Translations under genes and position numbers: made by a program | Part shown: positions 41,872 through 49,757 of the stretch, in pieces | Layout of the letters: each line of letters starts with the position of its first letter | Numbering within the stretch: the first letter of the stretch is position 1 | Assembly: GCA_005779395.1 (NCBI GenBank) | Contig: SXJP01000051.1 | Location: forward strand, 1-49,757 | From: Actinomycetota bacterium | Lineage (GTDB): Bacteria; Actinomycetota; Acidimicrobiia; IMCC26256; PALSA-610 | DNA: 49,757 nt | Direction of reading: 5' to 3' | The notes under the pieces: generated by a model | Databases searched by the model: none | Told to the model about the DNA's origin: nothing | The model's input: only the letters and a program-made list of their open reading frames with translations

Positions 41872-43107
41872 ATGACGACTGGAATTGAGCTACCCAAGAT
41901 CATCAGTGTCGACGACCATGTCGTAGAGCCACCACATGTTTGGCAGAACTGGTTACCTGCCAAACACAAGGAAAAGGGACCGCGGGTTGAGCGTGGCGCG
42001 TGGGGCGACTTTCGGCTGAACCCCGGCGCTCAATATGACCAACACCAGGTCGAAGGTGGCCGACTCGGCGACTTTTGGGTCTATGAAGACAAGGTCATCT
42101 ATGTCCATAAGCGGTTCGTAGCAATCCCGTTAGATGCGACGCCGGGTGGCGACGTCTCGAAGTTCGACCGCAGTGTCATGGACATGGTCGCGATCACATA
42201 CGACGAAATGCGACCCGGTTGCTACATACCGAAGGAACGCAAGGCCGATCTCGAACTTGCGTGGTGCGATGGCTCGCTTCCATTTCCGACGTTCCCGCGT
42301 TTTTGTGGCCAGACTTTCCTTGAAGGCAACGACAAGGAACTCGGCCTTGCGTGTGTCGAGGCATACAACAACTGGATGATCGACGAGTGGTGCGGCGACT
42401 CCGATGGATTCAACATTGCTCTGTGCCTTATCCCGCTCTGGGACGTTCAATTAGCAGCAGCAGAGGTACGCCGTGTCGCTGCGCTCGGATGCAGGTCGAT
42501 TTGTTTTAGCGAAATTCCTACTCATCTCGGATTGCCGTCGATCCACACCGGATACTGGGATCCGCTTTTCTCAGTCTGCAACGACCTTGGTGTCACGTTG
42601 AGCATGCACATCGGTTCGTCTTCGAAGATGCCGATCGCGTCCCCTGATGCACCGCCAGGAGTTGCTGGGGTATTGCAGTTCAATAACTCGATGGCATCGC
42701 TTGCAGACTGGCTCTACTCTGGCGTGCTCGTGCGGTACCCGAAACTCAAGCTTGCATATTCCGAAGGTCAAATCGGCTGGATTCCGTACGCGTTAGAGCG
42801 CGCCGACACGATCTGGGAACATCACGATTCGTGGATTCATTCCAAAGAACGTGTCCCTGAACCGCCGTCGAGTTATTACTACGGCCGGATATTCGGATGC
42901 TTTACATCAGATGACATCGGACTCAAGAACATCGATTCCGTAGGTGAGAACAACGTCTGCTTCGAAACCGACTATCCACACACTGATACTTCCTGGCCGG
43001 ACACCAAATCCATCATCGAGAAGTTTCGTGACTATCTCACAGATGAGCAGCTTTACAAGGTGTTGCGAGGTAACGCGATCAGGATGCTCGAGTTAGACCG
43101 AGTCTGA
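41872..43107 (+). CDS. Amidohydrolase-2 family metal-dependent hydrolase (copy B)
   Basis: 411 aa from ATG 41872. N-terminal ISVDDHVVEPPHVW is the metal-binding opening of this family, with LSMHIGSSSKM in mid-sequence, KLAYSEGQIGWIPYALERAD and FETDYPHTDTSWPDTK carrying the terminal Asp. The pattern EPPHVW/DYPH is common among actinobacterial paralogues near terpenoid or steroid genes. Despite a shared operator, it is only distantly similar to copy A, so the two probably act at different steps of one pathway. Overlaps the convergent methyltransferase by 15 bp. Confidence 0.88.
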   Translation: MTTGIELPKIISVDDHVVEPPHVWQNWLPAKHKEKGPRVERGAWGDFRLNPGAQYDQHQVEGGRLGDFWVYEDKVIYVHKRFVAIPLDATPGGDVSKFDRSVMDMVAITYDEMRPGCYIPKERKADLELAWCDGSLPFPTFPRFCGQTFLEGNDKELGLACVEAYNNWMIDEWCGDSDGFNIALCLIPLWDVQLAAAEVRRVAALGCRSICFSEIPTHLGLPSIHTGYWDPLFSVCNDLGVTLSMHIGSSSKMPIASPDAPPGVAGVLQFNNSMASLADWLYSGVLVRYPKLKLAYSEGQIGWIPYALERADTIWEHHDSWIHSKERVPEPPSSYYYGRIFGCFTSDDIGLKNIDSVGENNVCFETDYPHTDTSWPDTKSIIEKFRDYLTDEQLYKVLRGNAIRMLELDRV

Positions 43108-43842
43108 CGTGCGTTTGCACAAAGCCCAATAGGTCAGTCCGGGGACTGTTAACCCGCGACGCGAACTAGATACAGATAATCGCGCTTCGGATTGCAAGGC
43201 CGCGAGTACTGCTTTGGTTAGAAAATCGCCGTGCGTCCACCTGCCGATGCCCTGTTGGCTTGACTTCTTGCGTAATTTCTCGATACCGATCGCGATTGCG
43301 CGCGCTATCAGTAATGAATGGAACAAGCCACCTTGCTTGCAGATTTCGAGACCACAGTCGGCTATGAGTGAGCGGCATTCCCGCGGGCTATATCGACGAA
43401 AGTGTCGAAGCTGAACATCGTGCTCGGAAAATAACTTCTGGTAGGCAGGAACGGTGATTAGGACTCGGCCGTCTGCATTCAGATTCTTATCGAGAATGCC
43501 TCGCAGAAATCCTCGATCGTCTTCGATGTGTTCGATGACATCCATCAGAAGTACGCGGTCAAATCGTTCGTGAGGTTGCTCGATGGTTAGTTGCAGTCGA
43601 CCCGAAGACTGACCGACAACTTCTTCGGGTGTGTAGAACACATCCCACGCCTCGACTGATGCCGTCGTCGGGAGACTCCTGAGCAACTGTTTTGCGAACC
43701 AGGCGTCTCCAGAACCAACGTCGAGCCAAGTGTCTGAGTCGAGTAGGTCGTTACGCTTTAGGAGTCGACAGAAAAACGTGGCGCGAGCGATCTCCCATGG
43801 GTGGCGTTGCGCACCATGTTCCGAGCGCTCGATGAGGTCCAC
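43093..43842 (-). CDS. Class I SAM-dependent methyltransferase
   Basis: 249 aa from ATG 43842. Motif I WLDVGSGDAWFAKQLL, motif II EAWDVFYTPEEV, motif III VLLMDVIEHIEDDRGFL and the post-motif VLITVPAYQKLFSEHDVQLRHFRRYS are typical of methyltransferase-11/23 type enzymes acting on glycan or lipid precursors. Coding immediately after the large membrane protein at 43852 (9 bp apart) on the same strand, hence probably one transcript. Confidence 0.87.
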   Translation of the reverse strand: MDLIERSEHGAQRHPWEIARATFFCRLLKRNDLLDSDTWLDVGSGDAWFAKQLLRSLPTTASVEAWDVFYTPEEVVGQSSGRLQLTIEQPHERFDRVLLMDVIEHIEDDRGFLRGILDKNLNADGRVLITVPAYQKLFSEHDVQLRHFRRYSPRECRSLIADCGLEICKQGGLFHSLLIARAIAIGIEKLRKKSSQQGIGRWTHGDFLTKAVLAALQSEARLSVSSSRRGLTVPGLTYWALCKRTSDSV

Positions 43843-43851
43843 GCTGAAACT

Positions 43852-45675
43852 CTAAGCCGGAGCTTGCGCAGTCTTGATGTGGCGCCTTCGTCGCCTGCTG
43901 ACAGCGACGAGAATCGCGCTCGACGTGAGTGTTGCTAAGAACCCGACGTAGTCGCCAAGCGTGCGGGTGCGCGTTACCACGATGTCGTGGTGCCCTGGTT
44001 CCACCGAAACTGCAACTAGCCCCAAGTGGTCGACTCGGTCTGCTGGCAGGCCATCGGTTGAAGCGCTTACAAATCGATATGCGGTGACTGGAATTCTGAT
44101 TACTGCATCGGTAGTTGCGTCGAGTTCTACACGCATGCCGTCGTCCGTGCGCTCCCATGATGTGATCTCGCCGCTGCCCTCGAGCGTCGGTTCAGGAGTT
44201 ACGCCGCGCGCCGGGTCAGTAGCGTCGGCTGTTGTTGGCAGATATTCATATCGTGATGTGTAACCGAACGCACTGCGAGTACTGCGCGATGGCATCGGTC
44301 CAAGCGCTGCCGGATCGAACTTGCCGTCGCGCACGAAACAACCGTCGAGCGTGTAGTCGTTTGGCGCACGAACGTCGTCTGCGGTGAAACAACGGTCGGT
44401 TTGATCTGTACGGTCTGCAGGGTTCCGTTGTACCGCTGGAAGCAGAACCGTTGTTGCTACTCCAAGCGCAACGAGTACCGCACCGCCGTAACGTCGATCG
44501 CGTAACAAGAGTGCCCACAGAATTGAGACCGCAGCCGCAATTGGAGCGAGAGCGCGCCACGGGAACTGGATGTACGCGAGTTGCGGTGGAGCTAGCGCCG
44601 CGAACACAGACGGCCAGACGATGAAGCCGATCCACAACGCAATAGCGAGCACCAAACCCACAGCCAACATCGAAACGTCGCGCAGTGGGACCTGATTCTT
44701 GCGTCTGGCCTTGTCACGAAGAAACATCGCTGCCGCGACTAGTGGCAGAGCCATAGCGATTGGCCCGAGAATCAAGTTCGGGATCGCGACTAGCGGTGCA
44801 TCCACCCCGCCTGTGTACCCACGGAAGAGGTCGGTGGCGTCTCCAACTAGGTCGCGGAACGGCACACTGTTGCCGTTGAGTTCGGAGTCAGTGGTGAGCA
44901 TCACTGCGGGCGAGCTTGCAAAAACGTCGCCGAGTTCGAGTTGTTGCGGTACGAGATAGAAAGCGCTCAAACTGACACCGAGTCCTACACCGACGCAGAG
45001 AGCAGCGAGCCCGCGCCACAAACGTTGGATTGATGCGATGACGGCGAAGATGGCCAGAGCGAAGGCAGTTATGATGATGCTGATCGTGTGGGAGAGGAGC
45101 AGCCCAGCGACTGCGACCGGCAACAGAAGGTCTAGGCGCTGTCGCCTGACCGTCTCGTAGCTAGCGGCAAGGATCAGCGGGAACCAGACGAACGCCCACA
45201 TCTCCGCAAGAGCGCCACGCACGTTGGCGTCGTACAAGTGGTAGGGCGCCGCTGTGTAGATGGCCGCGGCGCCGGCGGCGAGCCAACGGTCACCGCCGAC
45301 GCGCCGAACCGCCAACGCCATAGCGAATCCGGACACAAGTGCTGCGAGTACGAGCGAGCGGTTTACGCCGAGCACTACGTCATTCGCGATCGCCCCAATG
45401 AGCGACGATGCGAGGTAGGGCAGTGGGGGATAAAAACGGGGAAATGCAGTGCCTGCTCCGAGCCGCGCGTCTGGGAGCAACTGCGGCGGGAAGTTGCCGT
45501 TGCTGATCTCCTTTGAGATCTGCTGGGTACGAACGTATGGGTCGATACCTTCGTGCGTCTCGATCGCATGATCGGTAAGCCAAGCACTGAACACGACCAG
45601 GGTGATTGCCGTGATGAGGGCCGCTGGCCCAACCCCGCCGATGCTTCGACGCAGAAGAGCTCTAGCAGCGTCCAT
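43852..45675 (-). CDS. GT-C-like integral membrane protein (6-pyruvoyl-tetrahydropterin-synthase-related family)
   Basis: 607 aa from ATG 45675. About ten to twelve helices; the first extracytoplasmic loop carries HEGIDPYVRTQQISKEISNGNFPPQLLPD and RFYPPLPYLASSLIG, the hallmark of PTPS_related membrane proteins that resemble GT-C glycosyltransferases. A 170-residue soluble beta-rich domain (PNDYTLDGCFVRDG...VDHLGLVAVSVEPGHHDIVVTRTR) precedes a last helix. Presumably transfers a sugar from a polyprenyl carrier outside the membrane; donor unknown. Operon with the downstream methyltransferase. Confidence 0.83.
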   Translation of the reverse strand: MDAARALLRRSIGGVGPAALITAITLVVFSAWLTDHAIETHEGIDPYVRTQQISKEISNGNFPPQLLPDARLGAGTAFPRFYPPLPYLASSLIGAIANDVVLGVNRSLVLAALVSGFAMALAVRRVGGDRWLAAGAAAIYTAAPYHLYDANVRGALAEMWAFVWFPLILAASYETVRRQRLDLLLPVAVAGLLLSHTISIIITAFALAIFAVIASIQRLWRGLAALCVGVGLGVSLSAFYLVPQQLELGDVFASSPAVMLTTDSELNGNSVPFRDLVGDATDLFRGYTGGVDAPLVAIPNLILGPIAMALPLVAAAMFLRDKARRKNQVPLRDVSMLAVGLVLAIALWIGFIVWPSVFAALAPPQLAYIQFPWRALAPIAAAVSILWALLLRDRRYGGAVLVALGVATTVLLPAVQRNPADRTDQTDRCFTADDVRAPNDYTLDGCFVRDGKFDPAALGPMPSRSTRSAFGYTSRYEYLPTTADATDPARGVTPEPTLEGSGEITSWERTDDGMRVELDATTDAVIRIPVTAYRFVSASTDGLPADRVDHLGLVAVSVEPGHHDIVVTRTRTLGDYVGFLATLTSSAILVAVSRRRRRHIKTAQAPA

Positions 45676-45744
45676 GTCAAGGTGACGCTACCTGAATGAC
45701 TGATTCGGAGTCTGTCGTTGGCAAAGGTAAGCGCAACGATTGAG

Positions 45745-45817
45745 CGCCCTCGCCAGGATTCGAACCTGGGACCTACCGCTTAGGCGGCGGTCGCTCTATC
45801 CCCTGAGCTACGAAGGC
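45745..45817 (-). tRNA. tRNA-Arg (CCU), with G at position 33
   Basis: A complete cloverleaf: acceptor GCCTTCG/CGAGGGC, D-arm GCTC/GAGC, anticodon stem ACCGC/GCGGT, T-arm CCAGG-TTCGAAT-CCTGG, discriminator G73; CCA is not encoded. The anticodon loop reads CGCCTAA, so the anticodon is CCT (arginine AGG) and position 33 is G where U is nearly invariant (CTCCTAA would be expected). All stems are intact, so it is not obviously a pseudogene. See findings. Confidence 0.85.
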
Positions 45818-45901
45818 GGGGGTTGAGAACGACTCGAACGAGCTGGTTCGCCAACGAGGAAAGGATAATTGCTAACGACGGACCAGGTCGCGTCTAGGGA
45901 A

Positions 45902-46325
45902 TCAGGGAATGATGCAACTCGACGTTGCTGAAGCAAACGTCCTACCAAAAGTAACCTGGTAGTAAAGCGAGAAGCCGTCACCTGGCTGGTTGTTCAAACC
46001 ACGGTTGTAGCTAGCGCGTTGCGCATCGGCTGTCCATGTGGACGTGGTCCAACCCGAGGATACGATCGTCGCGTCTAGACTCGCATAATTGAATCCGTAG
46101 AAGTCGACTTCTGCTGTGTTTAGTTTGATTTCTCCAAGAGAACCACGTTCCGACGATCGAACCCGTGCGGATGCCGCTGACCTCAGCTCTCATCGTAAGG
46201 TGCAAGTTGAAATCGAACGAACATTGCGGGACCAGCAACGTTACGGCTTTCCCCATTTCTATCGGGGCGTAAGCGGCTTTCGCTACTGGGGTTTGAACAG
46301 CCGATGCTGTGATGGCGCTGGCCAC
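45902..46325 (-). pseudogene. Frameshifted small secreted protein (copy 1)
   Basis: A GTG at 46325 opens a signal-like segment (SAITASAVQTPVAKAAYAPIEMGKAV) and the domain CSFDFNLHLTMRAEV...SGIRTGSIVGT; the signal-like sequence actually continues in frame beyond 46325, where no ATG, GTG or TTG is found. Near 46131-46140 the paralogue-like continuation moves to another frame, where EIKLNTAEVDFYGFNY...GDGFSLYYQVTFGRTFASATSSC runs to a TGA at 45902. One extra base (TT in TCTTGG) restores the frame, and the joined protein aligns with the copy at 46491 across its length, including NQPGD and the terminal Cys. The family is not recognised; a one-base sequencing error cannot be excluded. Confidence 0.6.
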
Positions 46326-46490
46326 TGCTACCGCAACGGCAATTCTCGTACGTCTTGAACGATGTTGTATCGGTTTCTTAAGACACAGTGGGGTATTGGC
46401 GACGTATTACAGACCGGATTGGAAGCGCCTCTTGGCAATCTTCCCCATGCTTGCAGCGCCTCTAGCGATCACTCATCGCGCAGGGCGTTA

Positions 46491-46862
46491 TCAGATCGTG
46501 CAGTTCGACGATGCGTTGAACATCGCTCGTGCCGTTACGACCCAGTATGTGATGGAGATGATGTCGCCTGGCTGATTCGTAGCGACGTCAGCAGAGAGCG
46601 TGTTGTTTGCTGGTAGTTGTAATTCGTTTGTCCATCCACCACCAGTCCTCACTTCGTATACAACTGAAGAGGGGTGGTTGCCATAGTTGATTCCCCAAAG
46701 CTGTGTTTCGTGACGGACTTCGATACTCGTAACGTTTCTGAAGTCCATGTACACGCCGGTAATCGAACCTGATCTAAGCGCCGCATAGTCCATTTCCCCG
46801 GTCAGAACCAAGGGTGACTTAAATGAACACCGCGCATTGAAGTTTGGCACTGCCTTACCCAA
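46491..46862 (-). pseudogene. N-terminally truncated copy 2 of the unknown secreted protein
   Basis: A TTG at 46862 opens GKAVPNFNARCSFKSPLVLTGEMDY and runs through SITGVYMDFRNVTSIEVRHETQLWGINY and TNQPGDIISITYWVVTARAMFNASSNCTI. The homology with copy 1 extends a little upstream (to about 46898) but the signal peptide is missing and a stop lies at 46914, so it is unlikely to be exported. The two conserved Cys suggest a disulphide in the functional ancestor. Could still be expressed from an internal start. Confidence 0.55.
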
Positions 46863-46972
46863 TTCGATTGGTGCCTTAGCGGCGTTTGCTCGGTTGAGGC
46901 ATCGCGAGATGATTTACAGGTATAGGTAACCAACGGCTACAGCGGTACTTTCGCTTCGTGTATACGTTGAAA

Positions 46973-47605
46973 ATGACAACTCGCGAACGACTAGTGGCTG
47001 CGGCTATCGATTTTCTCGAACAGGGCGGTGAGGCTGCGGTCCGTGTAGACGAAGTTGCAGCCGCCGCTGGCGTCAAGAGGCCTTCGATCTACCACTATTT
47101 CGGTGACCGTGAAGGTCTGATAATCGCCGCTCAGGCCGAGCGTTACAGCAGGACTCTGCTCGAAGGTATAGAGGAACAGACGAAGGCTGTCATCTTGTGC
47201 AAGACGCGCGGCGACTTCTTTTCCCTGTTGCGGTCATGGATAAATAACAACTCGGACAAGAGCGGCGTGCGCCGGAGGCGAATCCGGGTTGAGGTTCTCG
47301 GCGCATCGACAACGCGACCGGAGTTGCGGTCGTTGCTAGCCGAACGCGAAAAGGCTGCCATGAAACGCATCGCCGCTGTTCTCGCGATGGCGCAAGACAA
47401 GGGATGGATCGATTACCGACTCGACTTCGAGACGAGCGCTATTTGGTGGATTGGCGTGATGAACGGGCGTTATCTAGTTGAGGGCGATGGCGCTAGTGGC
47501 GAAGGTGTTGAGTGGGACAGGATCACAGCCGAGGCTCTTATTCGACTCCTTGGACCGCCAGCGATAGAGAAACAAGAAAATGGCGGGCCCGGGGGCCCGC
47601 CATAA
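46973..47605 (+). CDS. TetR-family transcriptional regulator
   Basis: 210 aa from ATG 46973; GTG 46958 is an alternative adding five residues. The N-terminal helix-turn-helix (TTRERLVAAAIDFLEQGGEAAVRVDEVAAAAGVKRPSIYHYFGDREGLI) is typical. The ligand-binding half ends in a Gly/Pro-rich tail GGPGGPP encoded by the terminator hairpin at 47580-47603. Target unknown; the two 20-bp palindromes in the window are typical TetR operators but lie 5 and 15 kb away, so any link is conjecture. Confidence 0.88.
   Translation: MTTRERLVAAAIDFLEQGGEAAVRVDEVAAAAGVKRPSIYHYFGDREGLIIAAQAERYSRTLLEGIEEQTKAVILCKTRGDFFSLLRSWINNNSDKSGVRRRRIRVEVLGASTTRPELRSLLAEREKAAMKRIAAVLAMAQDKGWIDYRLDFETSAIWWIGVMNGRYLVEGDGASGEGVEWDRITAEALIRLLGPPAIEKQENGGPGGPP
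47580..47603 (-). terminator. Hairpin overlapping tetR 3' end; terminator for the minus-strand gene
   Basis: ATGGCGGGCCC (47580-47590) pairs with GGGCCCGCCAT (47593-47603). On the minus strand it is followed by TTTTCTTGTTT, a good U-tract, so it terminates the collagen-like pseudogene. The last codons of the TetR gene (GGPGGPP) are encoded inside it. Core GGCGGGCC equals the hairpin at 48186. Confidence 0.75.
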
Positions 47606-47623
47606 ACAATTACAAAATCGCGT

Positions 47624-48162
47624 TTACGGGGCTATCGCTTCGTTGAGAACCATCGAGAAGTTCGCGACAGTCGCTGAGCTGCCAGTCGTCGGGTTCGCTT
47701 CGAGACTCACGGTGTCGCCAATGACTACCTCGACATTGACTGGTCCGGAATCGCATGTAGTTGCAGCCTCGGTCACGTTGCACTCGAGTCCGGTGTCGAC
47801 GCCGTTGACGAAGATATTGAACGAATAGCTCTCGCCTACGCCCGGTGCGGTGGTGAGCCTTATTACAAGGTTCGACAACGTACCGTTAGTGGTACTGGGA
47901 CGGCGGCTGTGGCCTGCGCTGCGTGGCTCGCGAAAGCACCGACGCGGATGTATTCAGTCGTGTCGCCGCCCGGTAGCGAGGCACCTCCAGCGAGCAATGT
48001 CCCACCGTTGGATCCGTTCGCTCCATCGGCTCCGTCGACACCTGGAGCTCCAGCGACGCCTGCTGGGCCAGCGGGTCCCTGCGGACCCGCAGCACCATCG
48101 GCACCTGCAGGACCTGCCACTGGCGAAAGAGGGACGTGAATTTCGACTCGATCAAGGTTTAT
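47624..48162 (-). pseudogene. 5'-truncated, frameshifted collagen-like protein
   Basis: From about 48162 the frame reads NLDRVEIHVPLSPVAGPAGADGAAGPQGPAG, matching the [19 protein letters not shown] region of the intact gene at 48236, but lacks the signal peptide and most Gly-X-Y repeats. After AAVPVP (near 47885-47895) the frame shifts by one base relative to the intact copy ([13 protein letters not shown] versus VPVPLTVRCRTL), then continues as SNLVIRLTTAPGVGESYSFNIFVNGVDTGLECNV to the stop at 47624. It is a partial tandem duplication, including the terminator core. Confidence 0.7.
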
Positions 48163-48185
48163 CTAGAAACTTTGCGCTTTCGAAA

Positions 48186-48221
48186 CCAAAGATGGCGGGC
48201 CCGAAGGCCCGCCATCTTTGG
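48186..48221 (-). terminator. Strong intrinsic terminator of collagen-like gene
   Basis: Perfect 16-bp stem CCAAAGATGGCGGGCC / GGCCCGCCATCTTTGG around CGAA; read on the minus strand the loop is UUCG closed by C-G, an extra-stable tetraloop. It follows the stop at 48236 by 14 bp. Confidence 0.85.
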
Positions 48222-48235
48222 AAATATGGAGTTGA

Positions 48236-49150
48236 CTAGACGGCCGGGGTCAGAATCATTGAGAAGTTCACGACCGTTGCCACGCTCCCAGCGCTCTGAA
48301 TCGCTTCAAGGCTCACCGTGTCGCCAATCAAGACAGCATGACTTGCCGGGCCGGAGTCGCAACTAACGCCGAAATTGGTGACGTTACATTGAACTCCAGT
48401 GCCAAGTCCATTGACCAAGACGTTGAACACATAGGACTCAGCGATGCCGGGCGCACTCGTGACGGCGATGACGAGATTCGACAATGTGCCATTGGTCGGA
48501 ACGGGTACGGCTGCATTGGCCTGCACCGCGTTAGTGGCATATGCGCCAGCCCGCACGTATTCGGTAATTGCACCACCGGTAAGCGGGCCACCGCCAGCAA
48601 GCAGCGTTGCTCCGGTTGCTCCGGTTGCTCCGGTTGCTCCGGTTGCTCCGGGTGCTCCGTCAGCTCCCGTTGCTCCTGCGGGACCTTGTGGTCCGTCGGC
48701 TCCGGTTGCTCCGGTTGCTCCGGGTGCTCCGGGTGCTCCGTCAGCTCCCGTTGCTCCTGCTGCTCCTGCGGGACCTTGTGGTCCGTCGGCTCCGGTTGCT
48801 CCGGGTGCTCCGTCAGCTCCGTCAGCTCCTGCTGCTCCTGCGGGACCTTGTGGTCCGTCGGCTCCGGGTGCTCCGGGCGCTCCTGCGGGACCCTCTACGG
48901 TGTTAAGGGGCACGTGAATTGCGCTTCTGTCCGAGTGGTTGCAACGGGGTGTAGCCGTGGCGCTACGGACGGCTATGTCGCCTGTCGCGGCGTTCACACA
49001 AAGGTGGAGGTAGGCGGGATCGGAGTTGTCGCCATGAGCACCAGCAACCGTCGACCCCAGTGGCCCGAGTAGCCCGAGAGCAGCAACTAAAATAGCTGTG
49101 GCCATTGCCCTTGACGCTTGCCTAGAAATTGGCCGTGATGATAAATCCAT
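48236..49150 (-). CDS. Secreted collagen-like repeat protein
   Basis: 304 aa from ATG 49150, chosen for AAGGGAG upstream; the longer frame to 49255 has no such site. The signal peptide ([24 protein letters not shown]) is followed by a short Cys-containing head ([27 protein letters not shown]), about 30 Gly-X-Y triplets rich in [10 protein letters not shown] and GATGATG, and a 110-residue beta-type C-terminal domain with two Cys ([18 protein letters not shown]). The arrangement resembles bacterial collagen-like proteins such as BclA, where the C-terminal domain drives trimerisation. Probably surface-exposed. DNA tandem repeats (48605-48890) may make length variable. Confidence 0.85.
   Translation of the reverse strand: MDLSSRPISRQASRAMATAILVAALGLLGPLGSTVAGAHGDNSDPAYLHLCVNAATGDIAVRSATATPRCNHSDRSAIHVPLNTVEGPAGAPGAPGADGPQGPAGAAGADGADGAPGATGADGPQGPAGAAGATGADGAPGAPGATGATGADGPQGPAGATGADGAPGATGATGATGATGATLLAGGGPLTGGAITEYVRAGAYATNAVQANAAVPVPTNGTLSNLVIAVTSAPGIAESYVFNVLVNGLGTGVQCNVTNFGVSCDSGPASHAVLIGDTVSLEAIQSAGSVATVVNFSMILTPAV
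48605..48890 (-). repeat. Collagen-encoding tandem DNA repeats
   Basis: Nine-base units (TGCTCCGGT) are nested in larger copies: the segment CTGCGGGACCTTGTGGTCCG recurs three times, near 48675, 48765 and 48838. Encodes the Gly-X-Y region; slipped-strand length change is plausible. Confidence 0.8.
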
Positions 49151-49438
49151 AGAATTTACTCCCTTATTGTTCAACAAGTAAAATGAATCAGTAAAGATGA
49201 TCCTATATAAGGCCTGGCATTTGTCAACGGATTGTCTACTGAATTTGCTGTGCATATCGAGACCTCGAGAGCAAATGAGTCCTATTTATTTGTGGCTAAT
49301 TACTGAATGCCCGCTATCAACCGGCAATGCCGTATTTATCAGTGTGTAGACTTAATTGGTCTTTTTATCTAATTACGAGCTTGGCCATAGCCAGACTTGA
49401 GGGCGCGCCCTAAGTCGGCTTCCCACCCGAAAGTCGTG
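49151..49438. other. AT-rich intergenic region
   Basis: Markedly AT-richer than the rest of the window; holds the leader and promoter of the collagen-like gene (TATATAAGG near 49203-49211) and the 3' flank of the surface protein at 49439. No ORF or convincing hairpin was seen in it. Confidence 0.6.
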
Positions 49439-49757
49439 CTAATTCAGCGGACAGCCAAGGTTGTCTGCTCCGTCAGTAGCCGTTGCAGGTGCCAGGATTG
49501 TTGGCCTGTCAAGCGACGCAAGCGCGTCGTTCACTGCGCCCTTAATGCCGTTCGCTAAACGAGGGTCAGATGCCCACGGCTCGTACGGAGAAGGCGTGAA
49601 TCTGCGCAGCGGGTATCCGACTCCCTCGTGGGCGGCATTTAGATACGCCGCCGTAGCAGCACGGAACATGATTGTCGCAGCACCTGTTACACCAGGACCG
49701 CCACCGCCGTTGAGTGCTCCGAGCATTGTCTGGCCACTAAACGAAGCCAGTGGTGCC
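49439..49757 (-). CDS. C-terminus of a large secreted/surface protein, 5'-partial
   Basis: The frame is open to the window end. Visible residues include SFSGQTMLGALNGGGGPGVTGAATIMFRAA, YLNAAHEGVGYPLRRFT and the end DRPTILAPATATDGADNLGCPLN. This is the C-terminal module (FSGQTLLxAL...AAxxxLRAAVAALLNA...NNxGCPL) I recall from the ends of large actinobacterial Ig-like or SdrD-like surface proteins. Its job is probably folding or surface retention. Same strand and location as the collagen-like gene, so part of a cell-surface accessory region. Confidence 0.7.
   Translation of the reverse strand, partial: APLASFSGQTMLGALNGGGGPGVTGAATIMFRAATAAYLNAAHEGVGYPLRRFTPSPYEPWASDPRLANGIKGAVNDALASLDRPTILAPATATDGADNLGCPLN

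Noticed and set aside
46973..47605. TetR gene as the regulator of the two 20-bp palindromes
   Set aside because: No copy of the palindrome near this gene and the distances are 5 and 15 kb; only a guess.
48605..48890. Regular tandem repeats that might suggest a CRISPR array
   Set aside because: Units are contiguous 9-mers without unique spacers and encode Gly-X-Y collagen triplets.
48338..49072. Long plus-strand open frames rich in Cys/Ser or Leu/Arg opposite the collagen-like gene
   Set aside because: They are antisense shadows of the repeat DNA; composition is low-complexity and no ribosome-binding site is present.

Overview
The window comes from a moderately high-GC Gram-positive-type bacterium, most likely an actinobacterium of the Acidimicrobiia (Ilumatobacter-like aquatic lineages). 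This is an inference from the gene content: a pafB-pafC pair, a SCO2322-family protein, a DevR/DevS-type two-component system, frequent GTG/TTG starts, TTS-rich lipoprotein linkers, and many flavin monooxygenases, P450 and amidohydrolase-2 genes. No phage, transposase, integrase, CRISPR or rRNA was seen. One tRNA gene (Arg, CCU) is present.

Layout. 1-5.3 kb: 3' end of a SCO2322-family protein, a lipoprotein alpha/beta hydrolase, an OmpR-type response regulator/histidine kinase pair, and a small secreted repeat protein. TTTA direct repeats with 11-bp spacing lie before both the two-component genes and the repeat protein. 5.3-8 kb: a DAO-family flavoprotein convergent with a translationally coupled Fe(II)/2-oxoglutarate oxygenase and Fae (formaldehyde-activating enzyme) pair, which looks like a demethylation and formaldehyde-capture module. 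8-13 kb: a nucleosidase-like protein, pafB-pafC, a secreted endonuclease/exonuclease/phosphatase-fold lipoprotein and an unknown protein. 13-18 kb: a divergent NarL/DevR-type regulator and PAS-HisKA_3 kinase, a NirK-like copper protein with all copper ligands, and a plastocyanin-laccase fusion coupled to a flavin/PPOX protein. DevR-box-like sites lie in the three relevant intergenic regions. 18-31 kb: two Baeyer-Villiger-type monooxygenases, a quinone oxidoreductase, MaoC, an ABC-2 exporter, and a run of mostly same-strand genes (BVMO, unknown, DUF1996, beta-lactamase-fold esterase, P450, cytochrome P460-like).

30-43 kb: two amidohydrolases, each preceded by the same perfect 20-bp palindrome. 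Between them are a HAD-acyltransferase fusion and a minus-strand cluster: a 59-aa membrane protein (not covered by ordinary ORF cut-offs), a methyltransferase, three tandem membrane phosphotransferase-like paralogues with a Thr nucleophile, and an SRPBCC protein. This reads as an envelope-polymer modification locus. 43-46 kb: a methyltransferase, a 607-aa GT-C-like membrane protein and tRNA-Arg, whose anticodon loop carries G33 in place of the near-universal U33.

46-49.8 kb: an accessory region of secreted proteins. It holds two decayed paralogues of an unknown secreted protein, a TetR regulator, a 5'-truncated and frameshifted copy of a collagen-like gene, the intact collagen-like gene with DNA tandem repeats, and the C-terminus of a large surface protein. 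Intergenic gaps elsewhere are short; the only one approaching 300 bp (49151-49438) is AT-rich and holds the promoter region of the collagen-like gene.
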